NCBI RefSeq assembly: GCF_035917575.1
Contig: NZ_CP109090.1
Location: 3,472,001-3,536,000 of the forward strand
Source of the DNA: Streptomyces sp. NBC_01788
Lineage (GTDB): Bacteria > Actinomycetota > Actinomycetes > Streptomycetales > Streptomycetaceae
DNA: 64,000 nt
Reading direction: 5' to 3'
Under the pieces are notes generated by a model, which was given only the letters and a program-made list of their open reading frames with translations, did not search any database and had not been told where the DNA came from. The translations under genes and the position numbers were made by a program. The stretch's first letter is position 1; the number at the start of each line of letters is the position of its first letter. Shown here in pieces: positions 16,673 to 24,925 of the stretch.

Positions 16673-17458
16673 TCAGCCGAACTGCACGGAACGCTTGGCC
16701 AGGCCCATCCAGAAGCCGTCGATCACGGTCCTCTGCGTACCCAGCTCGCCCCCGGCCTCCGCCGCACCCATGGTCACGAACAGCGGGGCGAAGTGCTCGG
16801 TGCGCGGGTGGGCGTACCGGCCGGCCGGGGCCTTGTCGAGGAAGTCCAGCAGGGCGTCCCAGTCGCGGGACTCCAGGGCACGCCGGCCCCAGTCGTCGAA
16901 CTCGGCGGACCAGCTCGGCACCCCGGCGTGGCGCAGGGCGGCCAGGTTGTGGGTGAAGAAGCCGGAGCCGACGATCAGCACGCCCTCGTCGCGCAGCGGC
17001 GCCAGCCTGCGGCCGATGTCCATGAGCCTGACCGGGTCGAGGGTCGGCATGGAGACCTGGAGCACGGGGATGTCGGCGGCGGGGAACATCTCGACGAGCG
17101 GGACGTAGGCGCCGTGGTCGAGGCCGCGGTCCGGGACGTCCTGCACGGGCATTCCGGGCGCGCGCAGCAACTTCCGCACGCTCTCGGCGAGTTCGGGTGC
17201 ACCGGGGGCGGCGTAGCGCACCCGGTAGTAGTGCTCGGGGAAGCCCCAGAAGTCGTAGACGAGGGGGACCGTCTCGATGGCGCCGAGGGCCAGCGGGGCC
17301 TCCTCCCAGTGTGCGGAGACCACGAGGATCGCCTTGGGGCGGGGCAGCTCGGCGGACCAGGCGGCGAGCTGGCCGGGCCAGACCGGGTCGTCCGCGAGCG
17401 GCGGAGCACCGTGGCCGAGGTAGAGGGCGGGCATGCGCTCTCGGGTGGCAGCGGACAT
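16673..17458 (-). CDS. DODA-type class III extradiol dioxygenase
   Basis: A 261-residue member of the YgiD/4,5-DOPA dioxygenase family, which opens catechol-type aromatic rings with a non-haem metal. Conserved histidines are visible in YLGHGAPPL, VVSAHWEEAPL, RGLDHGAYVPL, SGFFTHNLAALRH and TEHFAPLF, forming the metal site and active-site bases. The length is normal. It is divergent from a MarR regulator across 99 bases with palindromic sequence, a common pairing in which the regulator responds to the aromatic substrate. The true substrate is not determined. Confidence 0.88.
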   Translation of the reverse strand: MSAATRERMPALYLGHGAPPLADDPVWPGQLAAWSAELPRPKAILVVSAHWEEAPLALGAIETVPLVYDFWGFPEHYYRVRYAAPGAPELAESVRKLLRAPGMPVQDVPDRGLDHGAYVPLVEMFPAADIPVLQVSMPTLDPVRLMDIGRRLAPLRDEGVLIVGSGFFTHNLAALRHAGVPSWSAEFDDWGRRALESRDWDALLDFLDKAPAGRYAHPRTEHFAPLFVTMGAAEAGGELGTQRTVIDGFWMGLAKRSVQFG

Positions 17459-17480
17459 GATGGCGGCTCCCTGAAAGATG

Positions 17481-17535
17481 CTTGAAAACTAAAGCTCCAA
17501 GCCCCACGGTACGTCCAATTTGTTTAAACTTCAAG
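17481..17535. promoter_or_regulatory. Palindromic sites between dioxygenase and MarR genes
   Basis: CTTG...CAAG spans 17481-17501, and TTGTTTAAACTTCAAG (17520-17535) is centred on the perfect palindrome GTTTAAAC at 17522-17529. Both are AT-rich islands in GC-rich DNA and fit MarR-type operators controlling the divergent pair. Confidence 0.5.
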
Positions 17536-17557
17536 AAGCTGCTCGTACAGTGGACTC

Positions 17558-18097
17558 ATGAACACGGCACCCGCTTCCGCCCCCGAGCCCGCACCCACGC
17601 CCCCCGACGCCGATGCCCACCGCTGGCTCACCGCCGAGGAGCAGGGCGTCTGGCTTTCCTACCGGCACGCCACCACCCTGCTCGAGGACCACCTCGACCG
17701 CCAGCTCCAGCGCGACGCGGGCATGCCGCACATCTATTACGGCCTCCTCGTCAAGCTCGCCGACGCCCCGCGGTACCGGCTGCGGATGACCGAACTGGCC
17801 ATGGACGCCAAGATCACCCGCTCCCGCCTCTCCCACGCGATCGCCCGCCTGGAGAAGAACGGCTGGGTGCGCCGCGAGGACTGTCCCTCCGACAAGCGCG
17901 GCCAGTTCGCGGTCCTCACCGACCAGGGTCTCCAGGTGCTGCGCCGCACCGCGCCGGGTCATGTGACCGCCGTACGCCAGGCGCTCTTCGACCGTCTCAC
18001 CCCGGAACAGCAGAAGTCCCTCGGCGAGATCATGCAGATCGTCGCCGAGGGACTCCAGCCGAACGAAGCGGGTGCGGACCTGCCCTGGCTCCGCTGA
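17558..18097 (+). CDS. MarR-family transcriptional regulator
   Basis: A 179-residue winged-helix regulator. After a Pro/Ala-rich N-terminus it has the MarR core: a dimerisation helix (SYRHATTLLEDHLDRQLQ), a DNA-binding helix-turn-helix (LRMTELAMDAKITRSRLSHA), and the wing with the conserved RREDCPSDKRGQFAVLTDQG. MarR proteins usually repress a neighbouring gene until an aromatic ligand binds. The divergent DODA dioxygenase is the obvious target. ATG start at 17558. Confidence 0.9.
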   Translation: MNTAPASAPEPAPTPPDADAHRWLTAEEQGVWLSYRHATTLLEDHLDRQLQRDAGMPHIYYGLLVKLADAPRYRLRMTELAMDAKITRSRLSHAIARLEKNGWVRREDCPSDKRGQFAVLTDQGLQVLRRTAPGHVTAVRQALFDRLTPEQQKSLGEIMQIVAEGLQPNEAGADLPWLR

Positions 18098-18189
18098 GGG
18101 GCGGAGAGGTACGGGACAGGTGCGTGGTTTACGGCCCCGGTGGGCGCCTCAACTGGCTCTGAGCAGGCGCCTCATCGGGTGCCCCGGTG

Positions 18190-19743
18190 TCAGTGGACGA
18201 TGACCGGCACCGCCGTCTCGTCCTCGGCGCCCGCGCCGGACCCGTCCCCGGACCCGTTCACCTTGGTGCCGCCCGGACGCCCCGCGTTGACGAGGGTCAG
18301 GGCGATCACGGCGGCCACGACCAGGATGCCGACGGCGAACCAGACCGCGCTGGTGTAGCCGTGCACCATGCTCTCCAACTGCACCAGCTGCTGCTGGGGC
18401 CTGGTGGCGGCACCCTTGATGTGGTCCTGGATGTACGAGGTCGTGGCCGAGGCCGCGATCGTGTTCAGCAGGGCCGTACCGATGGCGCCGCCCACCTGCT
18501 GGGAGGTGTTGACCATCGCGGAGGCGACACCCGCGTCACGCGGCTGGACACCCTGCGTGGCCAGGGACATGGCCGGCATGAACGCCGTACCCATGCCGAG
18601 GCCCAGCAGCAGCATCGCGGGCAGCAGCAGGGTGGCGTAGGAGGAGTCGAGCTCCAGCTGGGTCAGCAGCAGCATGCCGGTGGCGGCGACCAGGAAGCCG
18701 GGGCCCATCAGCAGCCGCGGTGCCACCCGGGTCATCAGGCGGGTGCCGATCTGGGTGGAGCCGGTGATCATGCCGACGACCATCGGAAGGAAGGCGAAGC
18801 CGGTCCGCACCGGCGTGTACCCCCGCACGACCTGGAGGTAGTACGTCAGGAAGAGGAACAGGCCGAACATCCCGATGACCGCGAGGCCCAGCGACAGGTA
18901 GATCCCGCCGCGGTTGCGGTCGGTGACCACGCGCAGCGGCAGCAGCGGGGCCTTCACTCGCGACTCGACCAGCGCGAAGGTCAGCAGCAGAACGGCGGAC
19001 GCGACGAACATCGAGACGGTCAGGGTGTCGCTCCAGCCCTCGGACTCGGCGCGGGTGAAGCCGTACACCAGGGAGACCAGGCCGAGGGTGGACAGCACCA
19101 CGCCCGGGATGTCGAGCGGCGCGCGGTTGCGGCCGCCGGCCGGCTCGCGGATGACGAAGTAGGCCCCGGCCGCGGCGACGATCGCGAACGGGATGTTCAC
19201 GAAGAACGTCCAGCGCCAGTCCAGGTACTCGGTGAGGAATCCGCCGAGGATCAGACCGACGGCGCCACCGCCACCGGCGATCGCGCCGTATATGCCGAAC
19301 GCCTTGGCGCGCTCCTTGGCGTCGGTGAACGTCACCGCGAGCAGGGAGAGCGCGGCGGGCGCGAGCAGCGCGCCGAAGACGCCCTGCAGCGCGCGGGCGC
19401 CGAACATCATCGCGCCGGTGGTGGCCGCGCCGCCGAGCGCGGAGGCCGCCGCGAAGCCGGTCAGACCGGTCACGAAGGCCCGCTTGCGGCCCCAGAGGTC
19501 GGCGATACGGCCGCCGAAGAGCAGCAGTCCGCCGAAGGCGAGGGCGTAGGCCGTGACGACCCACTGCCGGTTGCCGTCGGAGATGCCCAGGTCGCGCTGG
19601 GCGGAGGGCAGCGCGATGTTCACGATGGTCGCGTCCAGCACGACCATCAGCTGGGCGAGCGCGATGAAGACGAGCGCCTTCCAGCGGCTCGGATCACCGG
19701 ACGCCTCCGGGACGCCGGGAGCCTTTGCGGCTGTTTCAGACAT
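18190..19743 (-). CDS. DHA2-family MFS drug exporter
   Basis: A protein of about 517 residues with fourteen predicted membrane segments and DHA2 signatures (AQLMVVLDATIVNIALPS in helix 1, GRIADLWGRKRAFV in the loop, GGGGAVGLILGGFL in helix 5). The C-terminal tail is hydrophilic (Gly/Ser/Asp). The ATG at 19743 was preferred; a GTG twelve bases upstream is also in frame. Neither has a good RBS. It lies downstream of a tetR gene on the same strand, with a 218-base CU-rich leader between, so TetR probably represses it. The exported drug is unknown. Confidence 0.88.
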   Translation of the reverse strand: MSETAAKAPGVPEASGDPSRWKALVFIALAQLMVVLDATIVNIALPSAQRDLGISDGNRQWVVTAYALAFGGLLLFGGRIADLWGRKRAFVTGLTGFAAASALGGAATTGAMMFGARALQGVFGALLAPAALSLLAVTFTDAKERAKAFGIYGAIAGGGGAVGLILGGFLTEYLDWRWTFFVNIPFAIVAAAGAYFVIREPAGGRNRAPLDIPGVVLSTLGLVSLVYGFTRAESEGWSDTLTVSMFVASAVLLLTFALVESRVKAPLLPLRVVTDRNRGGIYLSLGLAVIGMFGLFLFLTYYLQVVRGYTPVRTGFAFLPMVVGMITGSTQIGTRLMTRVAPRLLMGPGFLVAATGMLLLTQLELDSSYATLLLPAMLLLGLGMGTAFMPAMSLATQGVQPRDAGVASAMVNTSQQVGGAIGTALLNTIAASATTSYIQDHIKGAATRPQQQLVQLESMVHGYTSAVWFAVGILVVAAVIALTLVNAGRPGGTKVNGSGDGSGAGAEDETAVPVIVH

Positions 19744-19771
19744 GGGTGTACCCACTTCGGGACTTCGTGAC

Positions 19772-19862
19772 GGAAAAGACGGAGAGACAGAGAGAGGCAG
19801 GGAGAGGCAGGGAGGGACAGGAAGGCGAGAGGAGGCGAGAGGAGAAGAGTCGGGAAGTTACG
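19772..19862 (-). repeat. Pyrimidine-rich repetitive leader before the exporter
   Basis: On the plus strand this is almost pure purine with short direct repeats (GAGGCAGGGA twice, GCGAGAGGAG-type units twice). On the transcribed minus strand it is CU-rich. It lies in the leader of the exporter mRNA, which otherwise lacks a clear RBS. Confidence 0.6.
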
Positions 19863-19961
19863 GAAAGAGACTGGAACGGGCTGGAAAAGACGGAGAAAAC
19901 GGCGTCGGAAGGTCGCGGCCGGCCTCACGGCCGACTCGGGTCCGGTTGCGCTTCCGGCCGG

Positions 19962-20615
19962 TCAGGCCCGGCGGAGTTCCTCCAAGGTCGCGGTCGTACC
20001 CGGAAGGGCGGATCGGGCCGGGGCCCGCAGCCCGTCCAGGAACAGTTGCAGATGACGGTGCACGAAGCGGTCGATGCTGCCGCAGCCGGTGCCGGCCAGC
20101 GGCCGGGAGAGCTGGGCCACGGCGACCATCACGTCGCCGACGCCCACGTCGGGGCGCAGTTGCCCGGCCTCCTTGGCGCGGTTCATGACCTCCTCGACGA
20201 GGTGTTCGATCCTTTCACGGGCGGCTTCCAGGTCGGGGTGATGCCGGTCGAACGTGCTGGAGACCATCGGGCACAGCGCGCTGATCCGCTCGTCGGCGGA
20301 GGCGTGCACGAAGTGCTCCAGGGCGCCGAAGGCGTCACCCGTCTCCGCGAGCGCCCGCTCGGCCGCCCGCGCCGTACGGTCCATGACGGAGCAGACGACC
20401 TCGCGTACGAGGGCGTCACGGTCCGGGAAGTTGCGGTACAGCGTGGCGTTGCCGACGCCGGCCCGGCGGGCGATCTCGTCGAGCGGCACCTCGGGGCCGT
20501 ACTCGACGAACATCTCGCCGGCGGCGGTGACGATGCGCTCCCGGTTGCGCAGGGCATCGGCGCGAAGCCGGGTCGCCTTGCGGTGCTCGGGGTTCGCGGT
20601 CGTCGCGGCTTGCAC
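19962..20615 (-). CDS. TetR-family transcriptional regulator
   Basis: A 217-residue TetR regulator. The N-terminal helix-turn-helix reads RERIVTAAGEMFVEYGPEVP then EIARRAGVGNATLYRNFPDR. The C-terminal helical domain (about residues 80-210) would bind an inducer. The GTG at 20615 was chosen because GAGGAG lies eight bases upstream. A longer frame runs back into the GGTCGG-repeat region and is unlikely. It precedes the DHA2 exporter on the same strand and probably controls it. Confidence 0.88.
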   Translation of the reverse strand: MQAATTANPEHRKATRLRADALRNRERIVTAAGEMFVEYGPEVPLDEIARRAGVGNATLYRNFPDRDALVREVVCSVMDRTARAAERALAETGDAFGALEHFVHASADERISALCPMVSSTFDRHHPDLEAARERIEHLVEEVMNRAKEAGQLRPDVGVGDVMVAVAQLSRPLAGTGCGSIDRFVHRHLQLFLDGLRAPARSALPGTTATLEELRRA

Positions 20616-20628
20616 GGTGCACTCCTCA

Positions 20629-20735
20629 AGTCGGTCGGTCGGCCACTCGGCCGACCCTTGCTCGCCCGCCCGCCGGTTGGTTGGTCGGTCGGCCGGTCGG
20701 CCCATCGATTGGCCGGTCGGTCATCCGACGGCCGG
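20629..20735. repeat. Cluster of GGTCGG repeats upstream of tetR
   Basis: Six GGTCGG copies, some overlapping, are packed within about 100 bases directly upstream of the tetR RBS (the rest of 20616-21003 shows no gene). They may form a multi-site operator or be a simple-sequence expansion. Confidence 0.55.
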
Positions 20736-21003
20736 TGCGTCGGGCGGGGTTGCGATCCGGGGAACGAGTCCCCGTTTCGCGCGGACACACAGCCAAACGG
20801 GGAAGAGGTCCCCGGTTATTTCCGGACCGCCGCGAGTTTTCTCGTGACCTGAGTCACACCCGCCTGGGCGTACGCATTCGCACGGCCGGACGCCCCGTCG
20901 CACGTCCGGACCGCTCCAGCGCGCGCCGAACGCCCAGGCGACACAGGGTGATCGCAAGGGTGCAGCCGGAAACCGGTGGCTGCCTGGCGCGAAAGGTGAA
21001 CGC

Positions 21004-22299
21004 ATGCAGGCGCAGCCGCCCCGCCGCCGTATAGGCCCGATACCCAAGCGCCGTGCGGTCGCCATGGCCTCCGTCACGGCGCTGATCCTCGCGGTCGGCA
21101 CCTCGGCGGGAACCGGTCACCTCACGGCGGGCGGCACGGCGCCCGACACCGGAACGTCCGCGCTGGCCCGCTCCCCCGCCCTGACCCCCTGCATGATCAG
21201 CGGAGCCTCTTCGGTCCAGATGTCGGAGGGCGTCCCCACCACCGGCGGCTACGCCCGCTCCCTCGGTACCGTCCACGCCCTGACCCTGATGATCGACTTC
21301 TCCGACTCGCCCGGCGAGGACGACGCGCTCGACCGCTTCCACGAGTTCTTCCCGCAGACCCAGGAGTGGTTCCACACCGCCTCCTACGGCCGCCTCGACT
21401 ACCGCGCGGAGACCCCGATCACCCGGTGGCTGCGCATGCCGAAACCGTTCAAGGACTACGGCCTGGAGCGCGGCGCCCCGTTCGACCCCGGCTACCGCCA
21501 GCTGATCAAGGACATAGTCGCGGCCGCCGGCCCGACGGTGGACTTCCGGGACTACGACCTGATCAACATCCTCATGACGCCGAACGCGGGTCCCTCCGCC
21601 CTGGACACGGTCCTGTCGGTGACCTTCGCCGGCAATTCGGACGCTCCCGTCGCCAACGGCGTCGCGATGGCCAACGTCTCCTTCATCTACTCCCGCCAGG
21701 ACGACGGCTCCGGCTCCTTCGAGAAAACCGGCTTCCGCGTCCTGCCCCACGAGAACGGCCATGTCTTCGGACTGCCCGACCTCTACACCCAGGAGGGCGG
21801 GGAGGCGGTCGGCCACTGGGACATCATGAGCGAGGACTGGGGCGCCAACAACGATCTGCTCGGCTGGCACAAGTGGAAGCTGGGCTGGCTGGACGCCTCC
21901 CAGGTGAGCTGCGCGTCCAAGAAGGGCTCCACCGAGTACACCCTCACCCCGCTGGGCCGCGTGGGCGGCCACAAACTGGTCTTCGTCCCCCTCGACGGAC
22001 GGACCGGTTACGCCCTCGAACTGCGCACGCTCTCGGGCAACGACGAGGACGTGTGCCGGCCGGGCATCCTGGTCTACAAGGTCGACGCCGAGGTCGACAC
22101 CGGGCAGGGCCCGATCACGGTCCGCGACTCCCACCCCAACTCCGGCGGCTGCACCCACAGCCCCAACGTCGAGGCGGAGCTCTCCGACGCGCCCTTCGCG
22201 CCGGGCGAGTCCTTCAAGGACCCCAAGGCACATCTCCGCGTCGACGTGGTCTCGGCCGGCCACGCGGGGAACTACCGGATACGGGTCACCCGGCAGTGA
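21004..22299 (+). CDS. Secreted M6-like metalloprotease
   Basis: A 431-residue protein with a signal peptide: basic QPPRRRIGPIPKRR, then hydrophobic AVAMASVTALILAVGTSA. The mature domain has the zinc motif HENGHVFGLPD (an HExxH-type variant with Asp beyond), as in M6/immune-inhibitor-A peptidases, followed by the downstream IMSEDWG Met-turn equivalent. A beta-rich C-terminal region follows. It is expected to act outside the cell as an endopeptidase. No dedicated regulator or chaperone gene is adjacent. The physiological target is unknown. Confidence 0.85.
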   Translation: MQAQPPRRRIGPIPKRRAVAMASVTALILAVGTSAGTGHLTAGGTAPDTGTSALARSPALTPCMISGASSVQMSEGVPTTGGYARSLGTVHALTLMIDFSDSPGEDDALDRFHEFFPQTQEWFHTASYGRLDYRAETPITRWLRMPKPFKDYGLERGAPFDPGYRQLIKDIVAAAGPTVDFRDYDLINILMTPNAGPSALDTVLSVTFAGNSDAPVANGVAMANVSFIYSRQDDGSGSFEKTGFRVLPHENGHVFGLPDLYTQEGGEAVGHWDIMSEDWGANNDLLGWHKWKLGWLDASQVSCASKKGSTEYTLTPLGRVGGHKLVFVPLDGRTGYALELRTLSGNDEDVCRPGILVYKVDAEVDTGQGPITVRDSHPNSGGCTHSPNVEAELSDAPFAPGESFKDPKAHLRVDVVSAGHAGNYRIRVTRQ

Positions 22300-22323
22300 C
22301 GCGCGGCCCGCGCGGACGCGGAC

Positions 22324-22380
22324 GGAGCGGACGGGGGCGGAGCGGACGGGGGCGGAGCGGACGCGGACGGAGCGGACGCA
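22324..22380. repeat. 15-bp tandem repeats between protease and IclR genes
   Basis: Nearly four copies of GGAGCGGACGGGGGC-like units at 22324-22338, 22339-22353, 22354-22368 and 22369-22380. The last two units diverge at the 3' side (GCGGAC). They lie in the intergenic space, possibly within the promoter region of the IclR gene. Confidence 0.8.
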
Positions 22381-22554
22381 AACCGTACAGGCACGGTCGG
22401 CGCGGACCTGGAGCATACGCACGCACGCGAACCCCGCGGACGCGGCCGTCGCGGGCCTGAACCGTTCGCACGCGGACCGCGCGGACGCGCGAACGGACTA
22501 CCGTAGGCCGCCGTAGGCCTGCTGCGACCACCGCCGTACCGGAGAACCGAACCG

Positions 22555-24201
22555 ATGCCCGCGAACACCACGACGGATCCGGAGGCCCATGAGGCCGCCG
22601 GCGTCGACGACGCCCGCACCGGGCCCTCCACGCCAGGCGCGCACCCGGCCGCATCCCCCGTCGGACCGGCCGCCGCACCCGCCGAAGCCGTGACCCCGCT
22701 GATGCGGGGCGTGGCCGTGCTGCGGGAGCTGACGCGGGCCGGAGGGACGCTGAGCCCCAGCGCCCTGGAACGTGCCACGGGCCTCGCCCGCTCGACGGTG
22801 GACCGCATCACGGCGACGCTCGCGCGGATGGGATACGCACGCCTCGACGGCCGGGACGTCGTCCTCACCCCCCGACTGATGGAACTGGGCAACGCCTACC
22901 TGGCCTCCCTGCGCCTGCCGGCCCTGCTCGGCGCGCGCGCCGACGCGCTCGCCGACGAACTGGACGAGTCGGTGTCCCTGGCGGTCGGCGACCGCGACGG
23001 AATCCGCTTCATCCACCAGGCGACCCGCCGCCGCGCGATGTCGTTGAGCTTCCGTATCGGCGACCTGCTCCCGGCCGAACGCACCGCGCCGGGCGCCCTG
23101 TTCGCCACCGAGTGGACGGACGAGGACTGGCACCGCTGGCACGAGCGCCGCTCGACGGACCCGGAGGACCGGAACTTCCCGGCGGTACCGCAACGCGCCC
23201 CCGGCCCGGACGACTTCGAGGAGCGAACCGCTCAAGCGGGCCGCGAGGGCTGGTCGTTGGACGACCAGCTGATCGAACCGGGCCTGGTCGCGGTCTCCGT
23301 GCCGGTACGGAACCCCGCCGACGGCCGGATCGCGTGCGTGGCGAACGTGGTGAGCCACACCAGCCGCCACTCGGCTCATGATCTGCGCACGACGCTGCTG
23401 CCCCGTCTGCGGAAGACGGTCGCGGCCATGGAACGGGACCTGCGCGAGGCCCCGCCCCCGGCTTCCGTGCCGCCGCCGTCGGGCCTGGCGACCTGGACGG
23501 CCGCCTCGAAACAGGAACTGGGCCGCGACTTCGTCGAATCCCTGGCCCGCGGACTGACGGTCCTGACGGCCTTCGACGAGGGCCGGCCCGCCCTGACCCT
23601 GACCGAGGTCGCGAAGGCCACGGGCCTGGCCAGGGCGACGGCCCGCAGGGCGCTGATCACCTACGAGCACCTGGGCCTGGTGAGCCAGTCCAAGGACACC
23701 CGCACGTTCACGCTCACCCCCCGGGTCCTGTCCCTTGGCTTCCCGCCGCTCTCCCGCGCCACCCTGTCCGGGATCGCCCAGCCGCATCTGGAGGACCTGG
23801 CGGCCCGGGTGCACGAGACGACGTCACTCGCCGTACTGACGCCGTCCGGCGAGGAGATCCAGTACACGGCCCGTGCCACCACGAGCCGCATCATGAGCGT
23901 CGACATCACGGTCGGCGCCCGCCTCCCGGCCCGCGCGACGTCCCTGGGCCGAGCCCTCCTGACAGGCCACGGCCACGCCCTGTCCGACGAGGAACTGGAA
24001 CAGGGCGTTCGCTCGATCGCCGTCCCCCTCCACGACCGCGCGGGCCGAGCGGTCGCCGCGACGAACATCGCCTTCCACGCGGCCCGCCACACCCGCGAGG
24101 AATGCGTCGAGCACCTCCTCCCCGCCCTGACCCGCACCGCCCACCACATGGAGGAAGACCTCCACATGGCCTCACGCTTCACCCGTGTCGCCCTGACCTG
24201 A
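22555..24201 (+). CDS. Double IclR-family regulator (two HTH-effector units in one chain)
   Basis: A 548-residue protein, about twice the usual 250-270. Unit 1 (about residues 45-290) has an IclR winged helix (PLMRGVAVLRELTRAGGTLS, then GLARSTVDRITATLARMGYA) and a complete effector domain. Unit 2 (about 315-535) repeats the plan (SLARGLTVLTAFDEGRPALT, GLARATARRALITYEHLGL) with an effector domain shortened in its middle, jumping from the LGRALLTG helix region to IAVPLHDRAGRAVAATNIAF. The unit-2 HTH resembles the PcaR/PcaU/CatR-type aromatic catabolism IclR group. The targets are unknown; no catabolic genes are adjacent. Confidence 0.85.
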   Translation: MPANTTTDPEAHEAAGVDDARTGPSTPGAHPAASPVGPAAAPAEAVTPLMRGVAVLRELTRAGGTLSPSALERATGLARSTVDRITATLARMGYARLDGRDVVLTPRLMELGNAYLASLRLPALLGARADALADELDESVSLAVGDRDGIRFIHQATRRRAMSLSFRIGDLLPAERTAPGALFATEWTDEDWHRWHERRSTDPEDRNFPAVPQRAPGPDDFEERTAQAGREGWSLDDQLIEPGLVAVSVPVRNPADGRIACVANVVSHTSRHSAHDLRTTLLPRLRKTVAAMERDLREAPPPASVPPPSGLATWTAASKQELGRDFVESLARGLTVLTAFDEGRPALTLTEVAKATGLARATARRALITYEHLGLVSQSKDTRTFTLTPRVLSLGFPPLSRATLSGIAQPHLEDLAARVHETTSLAVLTPSGEEIQYTARATTSRIMSVDITVGARLPARATSLGRALLTGHGHALSDEELEQGVRSIAVPLHDRAGRAVAATNIAFHAARHTREECVEHLLPALTRTAHHMEEDLHMASRFTRVALT

Positions 24202-24257
24202 CTCCCCACCGCCCCAATCCGGTACGCTGACGCCTGTGGCCCACGGGACCACGATCC

Positions 24258-24330
24258 GCCTTCGTAGCTCAGGGGATAGAGCACCGCTCTCCTAAAGCGG
24301 GTGTCGCAGGTTCGAATCCTGCCGGGGGCA
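24258..24330 (+). tRNA. tRNA-Arg (anticodon CCT)
   Basis: A complete cloverleaf of 73 nt. The acceptor GCCTTCG pairs with CGGGGGC using two G-T pairs. The anticodon stem CCGCT/AGCGG encloses the loop CTCCTAA with anticodon CCT, and the T-arm contains GGTTCGAATCC. CCA is not encoded. It is the only intact copy; its 3' 44 bases recur downstream as att sites. It reads the rare AGG codon. Confidence 0.95.
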
Positions 24331-24332
24331 CA
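24289..24332 (+). repeat. att copy 1 (left end, inside the intact tRNA-Arg)
   Basis: A 44-bp core running from the anticodon loop (CTCCTAAAG) to GGGGGCACA just past the tRNA 3' end. The same core is at 33744 and 39498. About 100 bp to its right (terminator and the GGCTGCGGGCAGAGGTGGGG stretch) also resemble the right flank of att copy 2. Confidence 0.9.
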
Positions 24333-24349
24333 GCAAAACGCCTGGTCAG

Positions 24350-24380
24350 AGGCCCTTCCGTCCCACGGGCGGGAGGGCCT
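24350..24380 (+). terminator. tRNA terminator hairpin
   Basis: AGGCCCT (24350-24356) pairs with AGGGCCT (24374-24380), with further pairing inside the loop. A similar hairpin follows the att copy at 33744. Confidence 0.7.
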
Positions 24381-24443
24381 TCGTACTCGCAGCACACATA
24401 TGGCACACATGCGGCTGCGGGCAGAGGTGGGGAGCTGTGCGAG

Positions 24444-24791
24444 ATGCCCGCGAAGAACGAGCTGTCCCGGCGCCGGTACGAGAAGCTGGTCGACCGGCTG
24501 GAGTCGTTGATGCGGGCCGCTCTGAAGCCGCAGTACGAGGGGTATCTCGGGCAGCTGGTCCTGGGCAGCGACGACCTCACAAAGATGGGCGACCTCAAGG
24601 ACGTTCGGCAGGCGGCGCGGGAGGCCGGGCAGCGTCTGGGCTGGAAGACCTCCACTCGCCTCGTCGGTGGCCGGCTCTTCGTGCTCGACGAGCGGTCAGT
24701 GCCTGAGCACATCGAGGCGCTGGCCGAGGACGAGACCGCTGCCGCGATGGACCGGGCCTGGCGGGATGGCCGACGACCTAGGCTGCTCTGA
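24444..24791 (+). CDS. Small helical protein next to the integrase, unknown
   Basis: A 115-residue basic protein (KNELSRRRYEKLVDRLESLM at the start). It is rich in helix-forming residues and lies between att copy 1 and the integrase 3' end. The codon bias supports translation. The start ATG follows a weak purine stretch. No excisionase or HTH motif could be recognised with confidence. The position suggests an element-borne gene, but no function can be assigned. Confidence 0.5.
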   Translation: MPAKNELSRRRYEKLVDRLESLMRAALKPQYEGYLGQLVLGSDDLTKMGDLKDVRQAAREAGQRLGWKTSTRLVGGRLFVLDERSVPEHIEALAEDETAAAMDRAWRDGRRPRLL

Positions 24792-24925
24792 CCCGGAAAG
24801 ACCGGAAGGCCGCCTCCACCGGTTCCATACCAGTGACGGCGGCCCCCTCCGTTTGCCGTTTCCCGGCACGGATCAAACCCACATCACGCCGAGTCCTCCT
24901 CCAGGGCGGCCACCGCCTCGGCGGC

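Noticed and set aside
24256..24332. A second functional tRNA at the other att copies
   Set aside because: Copies 2-6 keep only the 3' half or less; the acceptor and D arms are missing, so none can fold as a tRNA.
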